Origin: Owenweeksia sp048267305
Lineage (GTDB): Bacteria; Bacteroidota; Bacteroidia; Flavobacteriales; Schleiferiaceae
Assembly: GCA_048267305.1 (NCBI GenBank)
Contig: JBLWXT010000002.1
Coordinates: 124,001 to 188,000 of the forward strand
Reading direction: 5' to 3'
Length of the DNA stretch: 64,000 nt
The first letter of the stretch is position 1. Each line of letters begins with the position of its first letter. A program made the position numbers and the translations under genes. Under the pieces are notes generated by a model that saw only the letters and a program-made list of their open reading frames with translations, was not told the DNA's origin and ran no database searches. Shown piece by piece: positions 42,688 through 51,118 of the stretch.

Positions 42688-44957
42688 TATAAACTCAGTT
42701 GTAATTTGGTGAAATAGGTGCGGCCATAACTCAAGGGTACCGATGAACTTCCACTGCTATGAGCTCCTCCTGAAATAGCGTTGGTAGAACTCAGGTTTGT
42801 ACGATTAAAAATGTTTTTCACCCCGATGCTCCACTTTAATTTATCCTTAAAAAAACTCTTTTGAAGAGTAAAATCCGCCATGGTATAGGCTTCAAAAGTT
42901 GTAGTAATCAAATCCTCCGCTGCATTTAGCACCAGGTCCTGGCGCTCACCTGTATGATTTACAAAAAGAGCCGGGCGCAAACCTATTTTCCTGAAGTTGT
43001 AATTGAGATTGAAGCGGAGCTGAGGATAAAAATTGAAGTTAGCCACCCCTACTTGTTTGGCCTCTTCTGCAAAAGAAAGTTCATTTTTCATCCCAATCAA
43101 AGTGGCGCCAGCCTCTGCCTCCAGTTTATACAGCCTGCCCTTTACATTTACAGATGCTCCGGTGGTTTGCGTACGGGCAATATTTTTGTTTTGATATAAG
43201 CCACGGGGGTTTTCATCATCAGGACTGATTACAGAAACCAATCTTATTTCGTTATGGATATTATTGAAAAAGCCATTAAAGCCAGCTTCAATCGTTAGTT
43301 TTTTAAAGGCCCGTGCATAATTGAGGCCTAGCTGATAGTTATCGGATGTTTCAGCTTTAAGCTCTTCATTTCCCAATATATTGTGGTTTTCATCCACAAA
43401 CAGGAAGTAAAGCTCCTTAAGGGTAGGCGCCCTAAATGCCTGTCCATAAGAGGCTCTGAGAATCCAGTTTTTACTCAATTGATAGCGCAGGGCCAAAGAT
43501 CCGATCAAGGGAGTTTTAAACTGACTGTTATAGGCATAGCGCAGACCAGGCTGTAGTTTTAACGATTTCCATGGTTGATATTCTGCCGTGGCAAACAAAG
43601 CGATATCAGCTAGTGATTTCTGGTTTCCCGCTATGCGCTGACTCATGTTCTCTTCATAGCTAAAATCATAGCCCAGCTGGTAGTTTAGCTTTTCCGGAAA
43701 CCAATCATGCTGATAAAACATTCTGGAGCTTATGGTTGCGAAAACACTGGTATCCTGTGCATCTTCACCTCCAAATAAAAACTCATTGCCATTGGTTAAG
43801 TTTTTAATCCGTGTTTCCTTAACCCGCCTGAAGTAATTGTAGGCTATAAAGGCTTTCACCTTTTTGTTTTCACTGGGGTAATAATCTGCATAAACTGAAT
43901 TGTTGAGCCTTGTGGTAGTATAGTAATCATCCAGGCTACGAGGGTATTTCCATGCGCCTGTATCTATGGGTACGATAGAACTATCAATGCTACCCACTTC
44001 GCCCAGGTTGGTAATCTTTTCATTAAAATACTCCCCTCTGTAGCGGATCAATACCTTATTAAAACGCCTTTGTAAACCGGCATTTGCAAAATGTTGATCC
44101 TTAGGGTTCCACTGTAAATCGCGATTGTTCCTATCAGGATCATATCCATCAAAATAGTTACGTCCCAAACCGATGCTTCCCTGCCAGGGGCCAACAGGAA
44201 AGCTGATGGAACCATCCACATTATAACGCCCCACTGTCTCCGTATAGCCATTAATAGTTGCCTTTGTGGTAGCTACTGCCTTTCGCTTTGTAATGAGATT
44301 AATGGTTCCTGCCACAGCATCCGTTCCATACTGAACGGCCATGGGGCCTTCCACCACTTCTACTCTGTCAATGTCGTTCAGATTGATCTGGCTCAGGTCT
44401 ATATTACCATCAAGCCGCCCCAACACGGGCACTCCATCAATCAAAATTTTAACCTTACTACCACTTAAGCCTTGTAAACTAATTTGTGTTCCCAACACGG
44501 CATCTTCACTTATGCGGAAGTTGAGATCATTGGTTAAAAGGTCTTTGAGATTTACGGCCGCTTGTTGCTCAATGCGTTTGGCATCTATTACTCTAATACT
44601 GCGCACGGCATTGCTGGCCATTATGGGCCGGGCCTGCCCCGTAACCACTACTTCATCTAAATTATCTACTGAAGGTGATAGATAAATCAATTTTAAAGTA
44701 CCTGCCTCTGATAAGGACTGATAGACTGATTTATAACCTACATGAGAAATGAATAAGGCTCCCATTGATAAAGACTTAAGCTGTGCTATTCCCAGGTGAT
44801 TTGTAGTGGTGTATGATGTATCAGAAATTATAATAAGGCGCACATGAGCACCTTCAATAGGCCTGTCTGTATGCTCATCCTTTACTTCCAACTTGAGCTG
44901 AGCAATAACAGCATGTTGTAAAAAGAAGGTAATCAGTATAACTAATACGTACTTCAT
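42687..44957 (-). CDS. TonB-dependent haem/iron receptor (HmuR-like)
   Basis: 756 residues from the ATG at 44957; an upstream start adds nine residues before the signal peptide (ending VIAQ). A carboxypeptidase-like domain (about 22-90) is followed by a TonB-box-like DNLDEVVVTG near residue 105 and a plug (about 115-240: SLQGLSGSKVKILIDGVPV, VEVVEGPMAVQYGTDAVAGTINLIT). The barrel runs to YFTKLQLSL. The GTDAVAGTINLIT stretch and its position between two HmuY-like proteins support haem or haem-protein uptake. A strong hairpin precedes its start codon. Confidence 0.93.
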   Translation of the reverse strand: MKYVLVILITFFLQHAVIAQLKLEVKDEHTDRPIEGAHVRLIIISDTSYTTTNHLGIAQLKSLSMGALFISHVGYKSVYQSLSEAGTLKLIYLSPSVDNLDEVVVTGQARPIMASNAVRSIRVIDAKRIEQQAAVNLKDLLTNDLNFRISEDAVLGTQISLQGLSGSKVKILIDGVPVLGRLDGNIDLSQINLNDIDRVEVVEGPMAVQYGTDAVAGTINLITKRKAVATTKATINGYTETVGRYNVDGSISFPVGPWQGSIGLGRNYFDGYDPDRNNRDLQWNPKDQHFANAGLQRRFNKVLIRYRGEYFNEKITNLGEVGSIDSSIVPIDTGAWKYPRSLDDYYTTTRLNNSVYADYYPSENKKVKAFIAYNYFRRVKETRIKNLTNGNEFLFGGEDAQDTSVFATISSRMFYQHDWFPEKLNYQLGYDFSYEENMSQRIAGNQKSLADIALFATAEYQPWKSLKLQPGLRYAYNSQFKTPLIGSLALRYQLSKNWILRASYGQAFRAPTLKELYFLFVDENHNILGNEELKAETSDNYQLGLNYARAFKKLTIEAGFNGFFNNIHNEIRLVSVISPDDENPRGLYQNKNIARTQTTGASVNVKGRLYKLEAEAGATLIGMKNELSFAEEAKQVGVANFNFYPQLRFNLNYNFRKIGLRPALFVNHTGERQDLVLNAAEDLITTTFEAYTMADFTLQKSFFKDKLKWSIGVKNIFNRTNLSSTNAISGGAHSSGSSSVPLSYGRTYFTKLQLSL

Positions 44958-44965
44958 GGGCAAAG

Positions 44966-44995
44966 AAGTAAGCAGGATCTGCACCCTGCTTACTT
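44966..44995 (-). promoter_or_regulatory. intercistronic hairpin before the TonB receptor
   Basis: A perfect 11-bp stem (44966-44976 with 44985-44995, 8-base loop) lies 8 bases before the ATG of the receptor on the minus strand, in the 74-base gap after the T9SS HmuY-like gene. It could stop or slow transcription, or protect the upstream mRNA, so that the secreted protein is made in larger amounts than the receptor. Confidence 0.65.
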
Positions 44996-45031
44996 TAATT
45001 AATCCTAAAGAAAAACTACTTAAACAAAAAA

Positions 45032-46273
45032 CTAAGGTTGCACCACTACCTTGGTAGTAGCCGTAAAGTTGTCTCCTGATAGCTGTACCAGGTAAATACC
45101 AGTTGTTAGGCAGGCAATATCCACACGGGCTTCTGACACTCCGTTAAGTGCATTTACACTTTGAGATTTTACCACTCTGCCGCTCTGATCCATAATTTTT
45201 ACTTCCATCTGCTGAGGCATATCGGCCTGCATGGCAATGTTTAAAACGTCCTTTGCAGGATTTGGAAATACAGAAAGCACATTAAGGCTGCGCTCCTCAA
45301 GACCAACTACATTCCAGTAACTGATATCAGCAGTTGGGTACACATAAAGCTCTACACCGTTTACATCATTAATGCGTACCGGTAAGTTGCTGAAACTTTG
45401 CTGAGCGTATAGGGCTATATCCCAATCCTGATCTTGATTTGAAGAAATTTGCGCACCACTCTCCAAAGAGTAATATACCTGATCTACATTAGCTGTACCC
45501 AGGGCTATAGAGTCTTTTACACCGTTTACGGTAAATCCAAATTTACCATTGGCTGAGCCCCCATATTTATTGAATTTCAACTCATTTACATTTCCAAACT
45601 GATCTTTCACAAAAAACACAATAGTGTCATAAACCACTCCGGCAAAGGCATCTTTCCACTCATATCCTATGGTGGAGATATCATCACTCATGGGGAAGGT
45701 GGTAGTGTCACTTACAGAATAAGTTCCTCCTACCGGAAAATGCACCTCGGAAACCTGAGCACCATCATTTACCAAAGCTCCGGCTACCGGATAACCTCCA
45801 TAACCGGGGATAATAGTAAGATACTTGGTGAATACCACATCCCAATCATCCGTATCAGGCTCCAAATCCTTTACTGCATCATTATCAATACTGTAGTAAA
45901 AAAAGTTTTTAGCACTGTAATTTGATCTGTCCAAAGCCTTGGTAACCTTATGGCTTTTGTCGAGATCACTATATGTTACATTGTAAACATTGGAAGAGTA
46001 TTGATCTATGGAAATGGCTTTATAGTCACCATTCACCGTTTTTATAATGTAAATGCTATCTCCTGCAATAATGTGAGAGGTAACATCATACGAGCCCCAG
46101 CCAAAATCATAAGGGTCGTTATAATCGCGATTGGCCTCAAAAGCACCTCGCAACCAGGTATTATAACTATTTGTCAGTACAGGCCAGTTGCCTATTCCGG
46201 TAGTGTCAAAATGTTGAGATTTAGCACTAAAGCCCAATGCGATCAGGCTAAAAAGTATAACTGTTCTTTTCAT
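45032..46273 (-). CDS. T9SS-exported HmuY-like haem-binding protein
   Basis: 413 residues: signal peptide (1-19, ending AKSQ), two HmuY-like units and a C-terminal type IX sorting domain starting LSVFPNPAKDVLNI. The HmuY-type motif appears as DDWDVVFTKY (about residue 148) and again as QDWDIALYAQ (about 285), the same two motifs as in the anchored HmuY lipoprotein of this locus. The protein is predicted to be secreted through the T9SS, so it may act as a free or surface haemophore. Its first neighbour upstream is the DUF6607 gene (17-base gap) and downstream is the receptor. Confidence 0.82.
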   Translation of the reverse strand: MKRTVILFSLIALGFSAKSQHFDTTGIGNWPVLTNSYNTWLRGAFEANRDYNDPYDFGWGSYDVTSHIIAGDSIYIIKTVNGDYKAISIDQYSSNVYNVTYSDLDKSHKVTKALDRSNYSAKNFFYYSIDNDAVKDLEPDTDDWDVVFTKYLTIIPGYGGYPVAGALVNDGAQVSEVHFPVGGTYSVSDTTTFPMSDDISTIGYEWKDAFAGVVYDTIVFFVKDQFGNVNELKFNKYGGSANGKFGFTVNGVKDSIALGTANVDQVYYSLESGAQISSNQDQDWDIALYAQQSFSNLPVRINDVNGVELYVYPTADISYWNVVGLEERSLNVLSVFPNPAKDVLNIAMQADMPQQMEVKIMDQSGRVVKSQSVNALNGVSEARVDIACLTTGIYLVQLSGDNFTATTKVVVQP

Positions 46274-46290
46274 GTTGAATGTAATGTGGG

Positions 46291-47259
46291 TTAGTATTTT
46301 TCAGTTTTCGGGGCCGAAGCTGTTTCCCATGAACTGGGTTTATCGCTGAGGTACATATTTATAATCTTCCTTATATCAGCCTTAGCTTTTGCAGAGTTGT
46401 ATTTCTTGCTGGCTGCATATTCATCGCCCAAGGCAAAAAGGCGCTGCCATAGCTTTTTATCCTCCACTTTCAACTCAAGATTGATGTAATCGTTGGAAGC
46501 AATCACTTCATCCCACACGGTGCGCACATCCACCCAATACTCGCGGTTAGCCTTCCACCAATCGCGGGCAGCCTGACATTGGCTGTCGTCTACCTTGGTA
46601 TAGGTATTCAATCCCTTTTCCCACACCAAAATGCTATCCTTCTCTTCCGTGCGGATCACCTTGCCATTATCCAGTTCGTGTACGTGGCCTTTATCTGTGA
46701 TTTTGTGTTTATTGGTACGCAGCATTACGTTGTAATCCGAGCGCTTGGTAAATTCTCTGCGAGGCAGTGGTGCATACACCTGAGATTCCCAGTAGGTTTT
46801 TCCATCAGTATTGATCCACGTGGCATAGCCTTCATAGCGGGGGCTGTCATCTACCTGATACACTTTTTGTGTCCATGTGCCATTAGCCTCGCTTTCGCTG
46901 ATCTTCTTCTTCTCCCATTCGAGCTTTTGCTTGTAGTCCAGCATTTCGCGATTTTGATACAGCCAGTCCTGACGCCAGTGCTTAATGATCATAGAATCGC
47001 TAACAATGAGCAAATGCTGAAGAACGACTTTGTCGCTGGATTCCTCGTCCACAAAAATCCACTCCAGGCCATGGGCCGAGTAGCGATCATGAAACTGATA
47101 ATCCCTGGCATCCGAAAACGTTTCGGCATACTCAAAATCCACTTGGTAGCATCCGCACATCTCCTTGATGTAACCTTTTTCTTTTTGAACTTCTGTTTGC
47201 TGAGCGTACACTGCTGAAGACATTAATGCCAGTGTACTGAGAGCTAGTAACTTTTTCAC
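46291..47259 (-). CDS. DUF6607 family exported protein
   Basis: 322 residues from the GTG at 47259. The GTG is preferred over the ATG at 47313 because it starts MKKLLALSTLALMSSAVYAQ and because a full promoter lies between the two. The mature protein has KGYIKEMCGCYQVDFEYAETFS, then FVDEESSDKVVLQHLLIV, a HWRQDWLYQN stretch and RYEGYATWINTDGKTYWES, as in DUF6607. It is predicted to be periplasmic, with a possible lipocalin-like beta fold, and is often next to TonB/HmuY iron genes. It is the first gene of the haem operon. Confidence 0.85.
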   Translation of the reverse strand: MKKLLALSTLALMSSAVYAQQTEVQKEKGYIKEMCGCYQVDFEYAETFSDARDYQFHDRYSAHGLEWIFVDEESSDKVVLQHLLIVSDSMIIKHWRQDWLYQNREMLDYKQKLEWEKKKISESEANGTWTQKVYQVDDSPRYEGYATWINTDGKTYWESQVYAPLPRREFTKRSDYNVMLRTNKHKITDKGHVHELDNGKVIRTEEKDSILVWEKGLNTYTKVDDSQCQAARDWWKANREYWVDVRTVWDEVIASNDYINLELKVEDKKLWQRLFALGDEYAASKKYNSAKAKADIRKIINMYLSDKPSSWETASAPKTEKY

Positions 47260-47297
47260 CTGGATATTATTTAGATTGGTTTTAAATAAAGACGAGG

Positions 47298-47328
47298 CAA
47301 ACTTATAGCGCAAGGGAATATTTACAAA
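47298..47328 (-). promoter_or_regulatory. promoter of the DUF6607-HmuY-TonB receptor operon
   Basis: Read on the minus strand: TTTG at 47328-47325, then 19 bases, then TAAGTTTG at 47305-47298, a perfect match to the Bacteroidota consensus (TTTG-N19-TAnnTTTG). The box ends 38 bases before the GTG start at 47259. It also shows that the ATG at 47313 is upstream of the promoter core and cannot be the start. Confidence 0.75.
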
Positions 47329-47441
47329 GCTTATTTAGATTAAATTAATATAAAGTTTTTAGGAAGCTGTAAATAAGCAGGTTGAGTATAACTCAAACGT
47401 GCTACAAAGGGAAATCCGTAACATTTACTTAAGTGATTGAA

Positions 47442-48899
47442 CTATCTGTTTCTCCAGAAATGGGGCATAAAAAGCATGAGAACCGTGAAAAGTTCCAGAC
47501 GTCCAAGAAGCATTAAAAAGGATAAAAACCACTTCCCCTCATCCGGGATATGTGCAAAATTATCAACGGGACCTACGGTACCCATACCCGGCCCAACGTT
47601 ACCTAAAGTTGCTGCCACGGCTCCGGTGGCAGACATAAAGTCTAAACCAATCATAGACATGATGAGAGAGCCCGCGAAAAATATCATTAAATAGATAAGC
47701 ACAAAGGCCATAATGGTATAGGTAATACTCTGCGGCACGGCATGGCCATTAAACCGCACAGGTATAACGGCAGTTGGGTGTAACTGTCTTTTAAGTTCCA
47801 AAAAACTGTTTTTAACAAGTACAATAACACGCATCATCTTAATCCCTCCGGCAGTACTTCCTGTAGATCCTCCCGAGAAAAACAGCACAAAAATCAGGAA
47901 CATCAGATAGTTAGGCCAAAGCAGGTAGTTATCTGTAATAAACCCTGTGGTGGTAATGATGGAGATTACCTGAAAAAAGCCTTTCCGTATGGCCATTTCA
48001 AAATCCATGCTCATGGTGGCCCACAACCCAAATGATACAAACAGACCAATTATAAGGGTATTAAGGGCATATACCTTTAACTCCTCATTTTTAAACAACT
48101 GCTTGAATTTTCCGGTAAAACCGAAAAACAACAAAGTGAAATTGACCCCCGCCAAAAACATAAATACCATTATTATGTAGTGGATGGCTGGCGCAGCCCA
48201 ATAGGCCACACTAAGATTTTTTGTGGAAAAACCACCGGTAGCCATAGTGGCCATGGCGTGGTTGATGGCATCAAAGAAACTCATCCCCGCAAAAAAGAGT
48301 AAGGCTGTTTCAATAGCCGTAAGGGCGAAATAGATCAACCAGAGTCTTTTAGCTGTTTCCGTAATTCGGGGATGTAGCTTATCGGGAGTAACACCCGGGG
48401 CTTCAGCAATGAAAAGCTGCATACCTCCCACTCCCAACAAGGGTAAAATGGCCACGGTAAGTACAATAATTCCCATACCTCCGAGCCAGTGCGTCATACT
48501 TCTCCAAAAAAGAAGTGCCTTTGGCAGGGATTCTATATCAGTAAGGATTGTAGCTCCGGTAGTGGTAAAACCACTAATAGTTTCAAAAAAGGCATCGGCT
48601 ATGCCGGGAATATAACCGCTTACCAAATAGGGCAAACTTCCAAAAAAAGACATCGCCACCCATCCACTGGATACGATAAGGAAACCATCGCGTTTCTTTA
48701 CCTCTTTATTTTTATTTCCATGATTTACCAGTCTAAGGCCAATACCTGCCAAAAAGGTTATTATGGCTGAAATGGCCAGGGCCGACCAGTCTTCTCCATA
48801 ATACAACGACCAGCTAATGCTAAGGGCCATAGTAGCCGCAACTATCATTAGCAAGGTGCCCGTTAGGGCGGCAATCATTTTAAGGTTGAATAGCTTCAT
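47442..48899 (-). CDS. trkH: Trk-type potassium uptake protein TrkH
   Basis: 485 residues with about ten membrane helices and four P-loop repeats: TISGFTTTGATIL, MATGGFSTKNLS, ISIITTTGFITDN and SATGAVAATLGNVGPG. The glycine at the filter position of each repeat (TTG, TGG, TTG, LGN) is as expected for a K+ channel-like TrkH/KtrB. The GGSTGSTAGGIK loop is the typical cytoplasmic hinge. It imports K+ together with the TrkA subunit encoded 6 bases upstream. Both genes run in the same direction and trkA comes first. Confidence 0.96.
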   Translation of the reverse strand: MKLFNLKMIAALTGTLLMIVAATMALSISWSLYYGEDWSALAISAIITFLAGIGLRLVNHGNKNKEVKKRDGFLIVSSGWVAMSFFGSLPYLVSGYIPGIADAFFETISGFTTTGATILTDIESLPKALLFWRSMTHWLGGMGIIVLTVAILPLLGVGGMQLFIAEAPGVTPDKLHPRITETAKRLWLIYFALTAIETALLFFAGMSFFDAINHAMATMATGGFSTKNLSVAYWAAPAIHYIIMVFMFLAGVNFTLLFFGFTGKFKQLFKNEELKVYALNTLIIGLFVSFGLWATMSMDFEMAIRKGFFQVISIITTTGFITDNYLLWPNYLMFLIFVLFFSGGSTGSTAGGIKMMRVIVLVKNSFLELKRQLHPTAVIPVRFNGHAVPQSITYTIMAFVLIYLMIFFAGSLIMSMIGLDFMSATGAVAATLGNVGPGMGTVGPVDNFAHIPDEGKWFLSFLMLLGRLELFTVLMLFMPHFWRNR

Positions 48900-48905
48900 G
48901 CTTTT

Positions 48906-50246
48906 CTATCTGAAAAAACGGGTGGTTTTTTTGGCACACCCAACTTTGGCGAACACTATTACCCGATCATCCGGTTGAATTTGAAAATCACCCGTAGGTA
49001 TGAGTCCGCGATTACCGCGCACTACCCCACCAATAAGTGCCCCCTTGGGCAAGCCGATATCCCGGATTTTTCCCTGAGTGATTTTGCCTTTTTCAGTAAC
49101 GTGAAACTCCATAACTTCTGCATCCACACCATGTATAGTGCTCAGTGATACAAAATCTCCACGCCTGATATAGCGATATATGAAGTTGGCCGCAGCCAGT
49201 TTTTTATTGATAAGAGAATCGATACCAATACTATGAGACAGACTTTGGTACTCAATGTTTTCAGTAAGTGCTATGGTTTTTTTGGCACCTCGGTTTTTTG
49301 CTACAAGGCAGGCCAGAATGTTGGTTTCTGAGTTTCCTGTTGCAGCTACGAACACATCTGTTTTGGCAATACCCTCTTCCTCTAGTTTTTCCACATCCGT
49401 ACCATCAAAGTTCAGCACCAATATATCGGGAAAATCCTCAGCAATTTCCCTGGATTTCTCCAGATCCTGCTCAATAAGTTTTATATGGTAATCCTTGCAG
49501 AGTTTACGAATCAGGTGGCGTCCGGTACGGCTGCCGCCCATTATCATTATTCTATCCACCTCAATTTTGCGCTTGCCTGTAACCTGCATCACGTCCTTAA
49601 GACCTTCGGAATGAGTTATTGCAAAAAGATGATCACCTTCTTCCACTATAGTATCACCTTTCGGAATTATAGTTTCATCACCTCTTTTAATAGCTACTAT
49701 CACATAATTTCTTTCTTCATGCATAGCCGCCAGTTGGGCAATAGACTTTCCTGCGGCATCTGCCCCCTTTTCAATATCAAGTCCCAAAAGGGTGATTTTG
49801 CCATTCTCAAACTCAATGGATTCGGAAGCGGCATTTGTTTTAATAAGGTGACGTACCTCCCTGGCGGCCAGGGATTCTGGGGAAATAAGCTCATCAATAC
49901 CCAAATCCCGGATATTCATGGTTTTCACATCCGTGAGGTATTGCATCTGACTTACACGTGCAATAGTTCTGCGAGCCCCCCATTTTTTGGCGTATATGGC
50001 ACTTAAAATATTGGCTTCTTCTACGGAAGTAACCGAAATAAAAAGATCGGCCGAGGCTACTTTTGCTTTTTGAAGCACTTTAAAATCAGTAACCTCTCCA
50101 GCTATAGTAATAGCATCAATACTTGCATCAATATTGGACAAGCGGTCCTGGTCTCTATCAATAAGAGTAATGTTGTGAGCTTCGCTGGAAAGCCATCTGG
50201 AAAGGTGGATTCCTACCGCACCTGCCCCTGCAATCACAATGTCCAT
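48906..50246 (-). CDS. trkA: Trk system NAD-binding subunit TrkA
   Basis: 446 residues with the standard duplicated arrangement: RCK-N domain with GAGAVGIHLSRWL (about 6-18), an RCK-C domain (about 140-225, GDTIVEEGDHLFAI), a second Rossmann MIMGGSRTGRHLIRKL (about 232-247) with VLNFDGTDVEKLEEEG, and a second RCK-C near the end with VPTGDFQIQPDDRVIVF-like strands. It binds NAD(H)/ATP and gates TrkH. It is directly upstream of trkH. No promoter consensus is seen in the 166 bases before its start. Confidence 0.96.
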   Translation of the reverse strand: MDIVIAGAGAVGIHLSRWLSSEAHNITLIDRDQDRLSNIDASIDAITIAGEVTDFKVLQKAKVASADLFISVTSVEEANILSAIYAKKWGARRTIARVSQMQYLTDVKTMNIRDLGIDELISPESLAAREVRHLIKTNAASESIEFENGKITLLGLDIEKGADAAGKSIAQLAAMHEERNYVIVAIKRGDETIIPKGDTIVEEGDHLFAITHSEGLKDVMQVTGKRKIEVDRIMIMGGSRTGRHLIRKLCKDYHIKLIEQDLEKSREIAEDFPDILVLNFDGTDVEKLEEEGIAKTDVFVAATGNSETNILACLVAKNRGAKKTIALTENIEYQSLSHSIGIDSLINKKLAAANFIYRYIRRGDFVSLSTIHGVDAEVMEFHVTEKGKITQGKIRDIGLPKGALIGGVVRGNRGLIPTGDFQIQPDDRVIVFAKVGCAKKTTRFFR

Positions 50247-50412
50247 AACGTCAATTTAAAACGGGACGAAAGTAACAATTGGAACCTTACCTGCCCCCTA
50301 TTCTTGTTAATATTAGACTAAAGGTATTTACTAGCCGATTTGTTGTAAGGATTTCACTAAATCACAACTCTTTATAGTAGTTATAACCTTACCCGAATTT
50401 ACTTCCGATTTA

Positions 50413-50913
50413 TTAGTAATTAATAGCGATGAGCTCAAATTCACGGACCTTATCTCCCAATTGTACACTAACTGTGCTTCCTACCTTTTTGCCGGTTACA
50501 GCCCGTGCAATAGGTGCTACAAATGCTATGCGCTTCTCTTTTACGGAGGCTTCGTCCACTCCTACTATGGTAAAAATAAGGTCGTTCGCCTTGTCCTGCG
50601 ACTTTAAGGTAACAGTAGCTCCAAACCTAACTTCATCATGTGGTTGATCTTCAGCACCAAGCACGCGGGCGCTGCTTATTCTATCATTCAGCAAGCGTAT
50701 TTTACCATCTACTACCATATTAGCCCGCCTGCGCTCCGTGTCATTTTCCTTTGAATTTTCCAATCGCTCGTTTTCCAATTGCTTTTTTTCATCCAGCAAC
50801 TGCTGCATACCCCTGGGGGTTACATAATTAATGGCATTGGCTGGCAATGCTGCCCTTGGCGGGATAAATGGCGCTTCCTCCTGATCGTCTTCTTTTACAA
50901 ATCCTCTGCTCAT
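50413..50913 (-). CDS. GreA/GreB-type transcription elongation factor
   Basis: 166 residues. The start SRGFVKEDDQEEAPFIPPRAALPA is of the GreB type, leading into the coiled-coil NYVTPRGMQQLLDEKKQLENERL (about 29-75) that enters the RNA polymerase channel, and a C-terminal FKBP-like domain with VRFGATVTLKSQDK, TIVGVDEAS and SPIARAVTGKKVG-like strands. The tip acid pair near residue 56-62 (ENDTERRR) is less acidic than in E. coli GreB, which may matter for cleavage stimulation. It rescues backtracked RNA polymerase. It is monocistronic, downstream of the ABC permease gene's end. Confidence 0.92.
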   Translation of the reverse strand: MSRGFVKEDDQEEAPFIPPRAALPANAINYVTPRGMQQLLDEKKQLENERLENSKENDTERRRANMVVDGKIRLLNDRISSARVLGAEDQPHDEVRFGATVTLKSQDKANDLIFTIVGVDEASVKEKRIAFVAPIARAVTGKKVGSTVSVQLGDKVREFELIAINY

Positions 50914-50986
50914 ACAAACTATAACTGTGGATAGGGTTAAAGGTTTGGAAGTTGAAAGTATGAGTGCAATTCTACTCCCGGCTCTC

Positions 50987-51118
50987 CTACCCCTCCTTCC
51001 TCAAAATTTCCAATGGTGGCTTTCGCAAAACTTCGCGGCTATTGCTTAATCCGATAATCACCGTAAGGATGGTGATGGAGAAATAGGCAATTACCAATGG
51101 TAAAAACTCAGGGGCAAA
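50987..51118 (-). other. out-of-frame C-terminal end of the FtsX-type permease
   Basis: If translation moved back one base at codon 798 (51118), the next 43 residues would be F-A-P-E-F-L-P-L-V-I then a hydrophobic helix (AYFSITILTVIIGLSNS) and the typical permease end LRKPPLEILRKE, with a stop at 50987-50989. This is the last transmembrane helix plus the PLEILR tail expected of FtsX proteins. It sits in another frame from the main gene. Confidence 0.85.

Noticed and set aside
46579..47217. 212-codon frame on the plus strand opposite the DUF6607 gene
   Set aside because: Antisense shadow of a clear family member; the hydrophobic composition arises from reading the opposite strand.
49485..50006. 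173-codon frame opposite trkA
   Set aside because: Antisense to a well-conserved TrkA; no own signature.
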